Notes under the pieces: generated by a model
Told to the model about the DNA's origin: nothing
The model's input: the letters and a program-made list of their open reading frames with translations, nothing else
Databases searched by the model: none
Shown: positions 57,441 to 64,000 of the stretch, in pieces
How positions within the stretch are numbered: the first letter of the stretch is position 1
Layout of the letters: each line of letters begins with the position of its first letter
DNA from: Luidia sarsii
Taxonomy: Eukaryota; Echinodermata; Asteroidea; Paxillosida; Luidiidae
NCBI GenBank assembly: GCA_949987565.1
Contig: OX465107.1
Location: forward strand, 9,925,721-9,989,720
Direction of reading: 5' to 3'
Length of the DNA stretch: 64,000 nt
Made by a program: the position numbers and the translations under genes

Positions 57441-57878
57441 TTCTTGTTTCAACCGGAAGACAAGGTCAGATGACATCACAAAGGTCATCGATCTGTAGCG
57501 GCTGGAAACACTTCTCACATGCCACAAACAGCAAGACAAGGGAGCCAACCGTTGATTTGTTATGATTTTTTGAAGGTTTTCAAGTTCAAAGTTCAAACTG
57601 CGGTCACGTGACCGTCTTTTGAACAACTCACTTCAAACCAATTTGAGGCACAAGGGTGGGTCATGTACTTTGTGTGTGTCAAGTTTGGCTGAAGAATCTT
57701 CTGTAGTTCTCTAGATTCCGAGGTTAGAAGAATCGAGGAGGAAGAAGACCAAGAAGAAAACGAGAAATGTACGTCTGTTGTCACAGATCGTAGGGCTTTT
57801 CCTTCTATTTTTCTTCTGTGGAACGACCGACTCTCGACAAAATCGGAAAACCAGAAGAACTACCCTTCTAGGTTGATC
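57441..57878. other. Spacer between the tandem duplicates
   Basis: About 440 bp unique to this junction apart from GAAGAAGACC words and GGTCACGTGACCG. No gene recognised. Confidence 0.4.
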
Positions 57879-60462
57879 GTCATTGCAGTGCCATTACTGT
57901 GTACTGACAGGCGACTGTACATTACCCAGCCACAACCTTATCAGGACTTAGCGTAAACATCGTGTCCTCTATCACCCCTCCTTCTCCTACTCCCTACCCT
58001 TTGTTCTAACCCTCCCCTCTTCACCACCTCGGTGTCGCCAAGACCCCCCCCCAATATCTAAAGCCTCTCTCTCCCCCTCTCTCCCCTCTCTCCCCTCTCT
58101 ATCCCTCTCTCCCCCTCTTTCCCCCTCTCCCCCTCTCTCTCCCCCTCTCTCCCACTCTCCCACTCCTCCCTCTCGCCCCCTCTCTCCCCTCTCTCCCCCT
58201 CTCTATCCCCCCTCTTCCCTCTCTCCCCTCTCTCTCCCTCTCTCCCCTCTCTCCCCTCTCTATCCCTCTCTATCCCACTCTCCCCCTCTCCCCTCTCTCC
58301 CCTCTCTCCCCCTCTCTATCCCTCTCCCCTTTCTCCCCTTTCTCCCCTCTCTCCCCTCTTATCCCATCTCCCCCTCTCTCTCCCCTCTCTCCCACTCTCC
58401 CCCTCTCCCCCTCTCCCCTCTCGCCCCCTCTCGCACCTTTTGCCCGAGCCTTATCAAGACATCATGTCGTCTCCCCTCGTCCCCCACCCCCTGCACCTTG
58501 TTCTAACCGGAATGTTCTAACCCACCCCTCTCCCACTGCATGCAACCCCTCAACCTCAACCCCCCTTGGGCCCTTCTTCCTCCACCGTTAGAGCACGGAG
58601 GAATAGAGCAACTGACCAAGGCCACCAAACCTATTCGTACAGTACACACGTTTGAATAAATAAGAACGGATCCCACTCTGTCTCCCCTCTGTCTCCCCTC
58701 TCTGTCTACCCCTCTCTGTCTACCCCTCTCTGTCTACCCCCTCTCTCTTTTCCTCTCTCTTTCTCTCTCCCCTCTCACTCCCCCCCCCCCTTCTCTCTCC
58801 CCTCTCACTCCCCCTGTCTCGCACCCTCTCCCTCCCTCCCTCCCTCCCTCACCCTCTCCATCTCAATCCCCCTTTTCTCTTCACCCTATCCCTCTCTCCC
58901 TCTCGGCTCACTCTCCCTCTCTCACTGCCCCTTCTCTAGGCATATCCATGGCTGCTACCTCACAAGCACGTCCCCACAACATTTTCAATGCCCTGCGCCC
59001 CGCGACCACCTCTCTCCCCTCTCTACGTCTCTCCCGCCCTTTCTTACTCCATCCCCTTCAACCCTCTCCCCCAAACTCCACGCTCTCCTTGCCCTCCCTC
59101 CGCCCCTCTCTCTAGGCTCCGGCAGCCTATAAAACACTGTGCGCACCTGCTGTATACAGCTTGTACAGTAGAAGGGCATCTACCGAACACCCCTCTCCGA
59201 CCCAGTCTGAGGCAATGGTACAGTCCAAGCAGTGACCCCCCTTCTCAACCTTGAGACAACAAACACACCTTCACACACATTAGATTATTTAAAAAAAGAC
59301 ATCTGGAGATAGATGGAGGTAATCATATTTTTCATCACCACTGGCGTTTTAAAACTACTGGCAGCATATGTAAGGTATCATTGGAAAGGAAACATTTTAC
59401 TCTTTCTTGTGATGAAATAAATAAAAACGTAACTTATTTTTATGCATTTCTATGAATTTTTGAAGAAAAAAAAAGACTTTCATTTCTAATTTCCGTTATG
59501 TTTACGTCATGTCATTAACCACTTCGCGCCGGGACCTCCGAATCCGGAGGTCAATTGGATTGCCTTTGCAACGGGGCCCTCCGAATCCGGGCACCACTAT
59601 TGTCCACATTCTAAACAAAGACTCTTTTCAGCTTAGAACAAAGCAATATGAATCAGTACAAAGACCCTTTTTGACGCAAGTTGCCACATGAATTGCAAGA
59701 TTAGCAGCAGTAATTGTGCAATTGTGGGACTTTTACTGTGGAGGATCGAGGGATACCGCGCTGCAGCTGAAAGCACGCGGGGGACATTGTCTTTGCATGC
59801 CACACAGCCTAACGGTCGTCGGTCTGGCATAGGAATTCCCCCCACATTCTTTACCGTAATCTGTACGCTCGTTTGTGGCCGACCAACTCGAAGATTTGAC
59901 TGCCTGGAGTGGAGGCTGGAGTCTGCGGTCAGGGATTGTCAGCAGCGTACACGCACCCACACACACACGTCCGTTACGGTCCATTGACGACGCACAAAGG
60001 GCCCTTTTTCGAACGGATAATCTCTTGACAAAAGCCACAACGACGTCCGAATTGTGCCAGGTTTTACTCTCTTGTACCCATAGTATACCCTTATCGATTT
60101 ATTTCACAGAAATATATTGTTCCGATTGTTTTAGCAAGATTTTAAAATGATGCATTGTTCAAAAACCCCCGTATGGCGGTCATCGGCGCTGAAAAACCCC
60201 CCGGCGCGAAGTGGTTAAAACTTGTCGTGTGCATTGTCCGAGTGTGGCTGTCTCCCTGCCAAATTTGAAACGATTTCCTCAAACTTCGCCACAGGGATCG
60301 TGTTAAATTACATTTTCGTACATTTGCAACCTGCCGCTAGAGGGCGGTCAAGTACTTGATGACGTCATATGTTAATGAATTACAGAAAGTGACTCAACCT
60401 TGACCTAACAACGTTAACACAAAGTTCATATCTGTCTTCAAATTTGAATAAGAGCCGTTACA
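57879..60462. repeat. Tandem duplicate B (contains a TTAA MITE)
   Basis: Collinear with duplicate A: CATTGCAGTGCCATTACTGT, CTCTCCCC tract (58060-58430), uninterrupted CCACCGTTAGAGCACGG at 58581, second tract (58675-58920), GCATATCCATGGCTGCTACC, then TTCCGTTATGTTTACGTCAT split by the MITE. It continues to CCTGCCGCTAGAGGGCG at about 60330. Confidence 0.85.
59519..60214 (+). mobile_element. TTAA-flanked MITE (CCACTTCGCGCC family), best-preserved copy
   Basis: TTAA at 59515-59518 and 60215-60218. Inverted ends are CCACTTCGCGCCGGG on both sides. 696 bp with no transposase. The pre-insertion sequence GTCATTAAAACTTGTC survives at 57204-57219 in duplicate A. Internal sequence is collinear with 25923-26616. 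Confidence 0.9.
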
Positions 60463-61440
60463 AAGTCAGAACAAACGGAAAGTCTTTTCCGCTACGCTGT
60501 AACGGCGGAAAAGCCAAAGAAGTAAAAGAAGAAACTGGAAAAAAAAAATCAGAACAAACGGAATACCTTTTCCGCTACGCTGCAGCGGCGGAAAAGCCAA
60601 AGAAGAAGAAGAAGAAGAAGAAGAACTAGAAACATACGTCTGTTGTAACAGAACATGTAGCTTTTCCTTTTCTTTTCTTTCAGAAGAAAGACGTACCAAT
60701 TTGAAAATCTGAAAACCAACTCTGTGTTTTGAACTTGTACCATCAATTCGTAACCCCAAACGCACATCCACATCTCGTGCACAAAGTCTATGGGACTAAG
60801 TAATGATATTAAACAAATCATAATCATTCAAAACAATGCTCCAATCGGTGCCAACTTTCAGATTTCGAATGTGTAGCACAATAGCTAACTATCCACCAAC
60901 TTTCGAGATCATTGATCAATGGCTTATATGTTTTTTAAAATCACGCATTTTGATGACGTCATGATCGCGTAATGACATTTTGGCCTCAGAGGGTGTTTCT
61001 AAACAATATCCCCAATAGATATAAAAAAAATGAAAAAAATCTCTTCTCCGTTGGCCAAATATGCTCAATTGAATGCTCAAATCTGAAAAGTTCATGACCT
61101 CATTAATATTCATGCGATGAGGTCACGATCAAATGATGGCAATTTTGGATACACCTTTTCCCAACTAAGATATAGTGCAAAGTTGAAACCAAACAAACTT
61201 CTACTTTTGCTAATAATGCAGTTTGAAATTTGCCCCTCTAAGGCAATGTCACGTGACCCGTGATGACGTCATGAAGTTTTCAAGACAACTGTGCACAACT
61301 TCAGCAAAGGGTTCTATGCAGTTGCCAAAAAAATCCAAGTATGTTCACTGGCCAAAGTGCCACATACAAGACCCCTGTGCTTTGTCTATGGGATTTTTCC
61401 GACAAGAAAAGAAGAAGAAGAAAAACTAGAGATTCATGTC
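60463..61440 (+). repeat. Family X copy with two imperfect hairpins at its left end
   Basis: Hairpins CTTTTCCGCTACGC...GGCGGAAAAG at about 60484-60515 and 60565-60598 flank polyA/GAAGAA runs. The usual order follows: GTGCACAAAGTCTATGGGAC, CGCATTTTGATGACGTCATG, CATTAATATTCATGCGATGA, GTCACGTGACCCGTGATGAC, CTTTGTCTATGGGATTTTTC. It ends in GAAGAAGAAGAAAAACTAGA. Confidence 0.8.
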
Positions 61441-62330
61441 TGTTGGCTAACGGAACATAACGCTTTTCCGCATCTGGTTCTCTTAAAAAAAAATTGACAT
61501 CAGCGGGATTCCAACCCGTAACCTCAATTTCTACCCCAAAACGCATGTGTGCATATTTTGTGCACAAAGTGTATGGGACTTCATGATAACATTAAAAAAA
61601 TCATAATAATTCTGAACAATGGTCAATTGGTTCAAAACTCAGGACTTAAAATGTCTAGCCCAATAGCTAAAATTTATGCCCACTAAATTATGAGTTTCTA
61701 AGGTTAAGCTTTGGCTAATATGTGTTTCAAAAACACGCATTTTGATGACGTCACGATTGCGTCATGGCATTTTGGCCCTGGAGGGTGTTTCAAAACTACA
61801 TCCCCAATAGATATAAATGAAAAAATTAAAGAAATCTTGCTCCGTTGGCCAAATATGCTTAATTGAATGTTACAATCTGAAAAGTTCATGACCTCATTAA
61901 TATTCATTCATCAGATTACGTCATGATCAAATGAGGGCAATTTTTTGATATACCTTTTCCCAACTTAGATATACTGCAAAATTGAAACCAAATAAATTGT
62001 ACTTTTGCTTTTATTGGAGTTTTAAATTTGCCCCTTTAAAGCGCTGTCACGTGACACGTGGTGGCGTCATGATGCCGTCAAGGGTATGATACATAATTTG
62101 AGCAACGGTTCTATGCAAATGCCAAGTTTAAAGAAAATCCAACGGTGTTCAATGGCTAAAATGGCTCTTACAAAACCCAAGTGCTTTGTCTGGGATTTTT
62201 TCCGACAAGAAGACCCCCCCAAAAAAACAGAACAAAAGCAATAGGTTTTCCGCTTCGCGGCGGAAAAGCTAAAAAACAGAACAAGAACAATAGCTTTTCC
62301 GCTTCGCTAAAGCGTGCGGAAAAGCTAAAA
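61441..62330 (+). repeat. Family X copy, ends in two hairpins
   Basis: Starts ATTCATGTCTGTTGGCTAAC, carries CGGGATTCCAACCCG (inverted B-box-like), TTGATGACGTCACGATTGCG, TTTAAAGCGCTGTCACGTGA, then CTTTTCCGCTTCGCGGCGGA type hairpins at about 62250-62272 and 62293-62326. Confidence 0.8.
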
Positions 62331-63350
62331 AACTAGAGATTTATGTCTATTGGCAAACAGAACATAACGCTTTTCCGCATCTGGTTCTCTTTAAAAAAAT
62401 TGAAATTTTTGTTTTGACATCATTGGGGTTCGAACCCGTACCCTCAATTCCTACTCCAAAACGCACATGCATATTTTGTGCACAAATTGTATGGGACTTC
62501 ATTATAGTTTTTCAAAAAATCATAATAATTCTGAACAATGGTCAATTGCTTTCAAACTCAGGATTTAGAATGCGTAGCCCAGTAGCTAAATGCCCACCAA
62601 ATTTCAAGAAGATTGACCTTTGGCAAATATGTGCTTTAAAAACACGCATTTTGATGACGTCACGATTGTGTCATGGCATCTTGGCTTTGGAGGGTGTTTC
62701 CAAACTACCTCCCCAATAGATAAACAAAAACATGAAAAAAATCTTCCTCCGTTGGCCAAATATGCTCAATTGAATGCTAAAATCTTAAAAGTTCATGACT
62801 TCATTAATATTCATGAGATGACATCACGATCAAATGAGGGTAATTTTTTGATACACCTTTTCCCAACTTAGATATACTGCAAAATTGAAACCAAACAAAC
62901 TTGTACTTTTGCTTTTATTGGAGTTTGAAATTTGACCCCTTTAAAGCGCTGTAACGTGACACGTGATGACGTCATGAAGTTTTAAAGACAACTGTGCACA
63001 ACTTCAGCAAGGGCTTTATGCATTTGCCAAGTTTGAAAAAAATCAAAGTGTGTTCAATTGCAAAAGTGCCCTAGAGAAAAACCCTGTGCTTTGTCTATGG
63101 GATTTTTCCGACCATAAAAAGAATAAAAAAAAAAAATCAGAACAAGAACAATAGCTTTTCCGCTATGCGGAGGAAAAGCTAAAAACAGAACAAGAACAAA
63201 AGCTTTTCCGCTTCGCTGAAGCGTGCGAAAAAGCTACAAAAATCAGGACAAAAGATATAGCTTTTCCGCTTCCCTGGAAGCGGCGGAAAAGCTAAAAATC
63301 AGAACAAAAAATATAGCTTTTCCTCTTCCCTGGAAGCGGTGGAAAAGCTA
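62331..63350 (+). repeat. Family X copy, most complete, ends in four hairpins
   Basis: ATTTATGTCTATTGGCAAAC, GGGGTTCGAACCCGTACC (palindromic, B-box-like), TGCATATTTTGTGCAC, TTGATGACGTCACGATTGTG, CATTAATATTCATGAGATGA, TTTAAAGCGCTGTAACGTGA and TGTGCTTTGTCTATGGGATT. It then carries four AGCTTTTCCGC...GGAAAAGCT hairpins between 63148 and 63350. The core unit is about 0.85 kb. Confidence 0.85.
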
Positions 63351-64000
63351 ATTATATTACAGAGTAGTTTGGTCAGTTTGCTGTGTGAAGAGCTGCAACG
63401 AACTGGCACTGTCCACTTGGGCTCAGCTCTTTTAAACGAGGACTCTGCCTATACATTCTGGCCAGGGGTGTCCAGTTGCATTCCAAGAACCCCCCATGGA
63501 CACAGACCACATGTACACCCACTGTCAACAAGTGTCCATTTGCCTTCTTGCCACCCTGGAAGCAATTGGGGGATATTCTGGCCTAGTATAAAACATTTTA
63601 TCCTTTAGTGATAAAATGGATTATTCTTAAAAAAGCCATATGTGGCATGTACAATTTGGCATTTCAAATGCATTTAAATGGTAACATAAAAATGCCCATA
63701 CGAGCCATGATTTACAAATCAACAATTAATACCTGATACAGGACTCCAGGCAACACAACACCAAGGCCCATGTACTGAGGCACAGCTACTGGTAAATGCT
63801 AGTACCCTATCAGTCAGAACAGCAGAACTGACCATGATGCCCACAAGGTTACATAACCTTTCTAGCTAAGGCTTCACTCTGTGTCCTACAACTCAGATAG
63901 GGATACTTCATGGAGTAGTGTTCTAGATGACCTAGTGAAAGTGACCTCTGAAGAAATCAAGGTCACTAAAGCTGAAGAGTGCTTTCACTCCTTCAGTATT
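63351..64000. other. VPS8 intron 2, right end of window
   Basis: Non-repeat-like AT-rich DNA. An 89-codon plus frame (63339-63608) has no recognisable domain. No VPS8 exon identified. Confidence 0.4.

Overview
The window is animal nuclear DNA: split genes with GT-AG introns, a very high load of diverse transposons, and frequent ACATGTAC and ACCGGTA words. It is most likely a marine invertebrate, perhaps a deuterostome such as an echinoderm, hemichordate or amphioxus. The species cannot be fixed from the sequence. There are no bacterial features.

Two host genes lie head to head. On the minus strand (about 23.2 kb leftward past position 1) is ARMC8, an armadillo-repeat subunit of the CTLH/GID ubiquitin ligase. 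Eleven internal coding exons join in one open frame (1103 nt, 367 codons) and align in order with vertebrate ARMC8 from near its N-terminus to about its middle. The first exon is not securely placed and the 3' exons lie off the left edge. On the plus strand from 32480 is VPS8, the CORVET endosomal tethering subunit. Exon 1 (32480-32581) carries the ATG, exon 2 (48203-48271) the conserved acidic IDDDEFDIP segment, and intron 1 is 15.6 kb. All later exons lie beyond 64000.

Everything else is intron or intergenic DNA filled by repeats. ARMC8 introns hold a 2.6-kb TIR element (0.94-3.55 kb), Penelope-like (PLE) debris, a 6.3-kb minisatellite of 28/32-bp units (7.6-13.9 kb), two further TIR elements (15.7-17.2 and 18.1-18.6 kb), a LINE 3' end and a tRNA-like SINE. 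The interval between the genes holds PLE palindromes, a TTAA-flanked MITE, TAG/CTA triplet tracts, a LINE remnant and a compact DIRS-like element with a diagnostic internal complementary region.

VPS8 intron 1 holds a 2.2-kb foldback element, a long CTCTCCCC tract, and several copies of an unrecognised hairpin-ended repeat (here 'family X'). One X copy contains a piggyBac, which itself contains an L2-type LINE. Another X copy carries a different TTAA element at the corresponding TTAA. Intron 2 holds a MITE, a tyrosine-recombinase relic, more family X, and a tandem duplication. One duplicate carries a PLE and the other a TTAA MITE, so each serves as the other's empty site.

The most notable items are the nested and empty-site insertion records, the DIRS-like element, hammerhead-like PLE termini, and family X, which abuts the VPS8 exon 2 splice acceptor.
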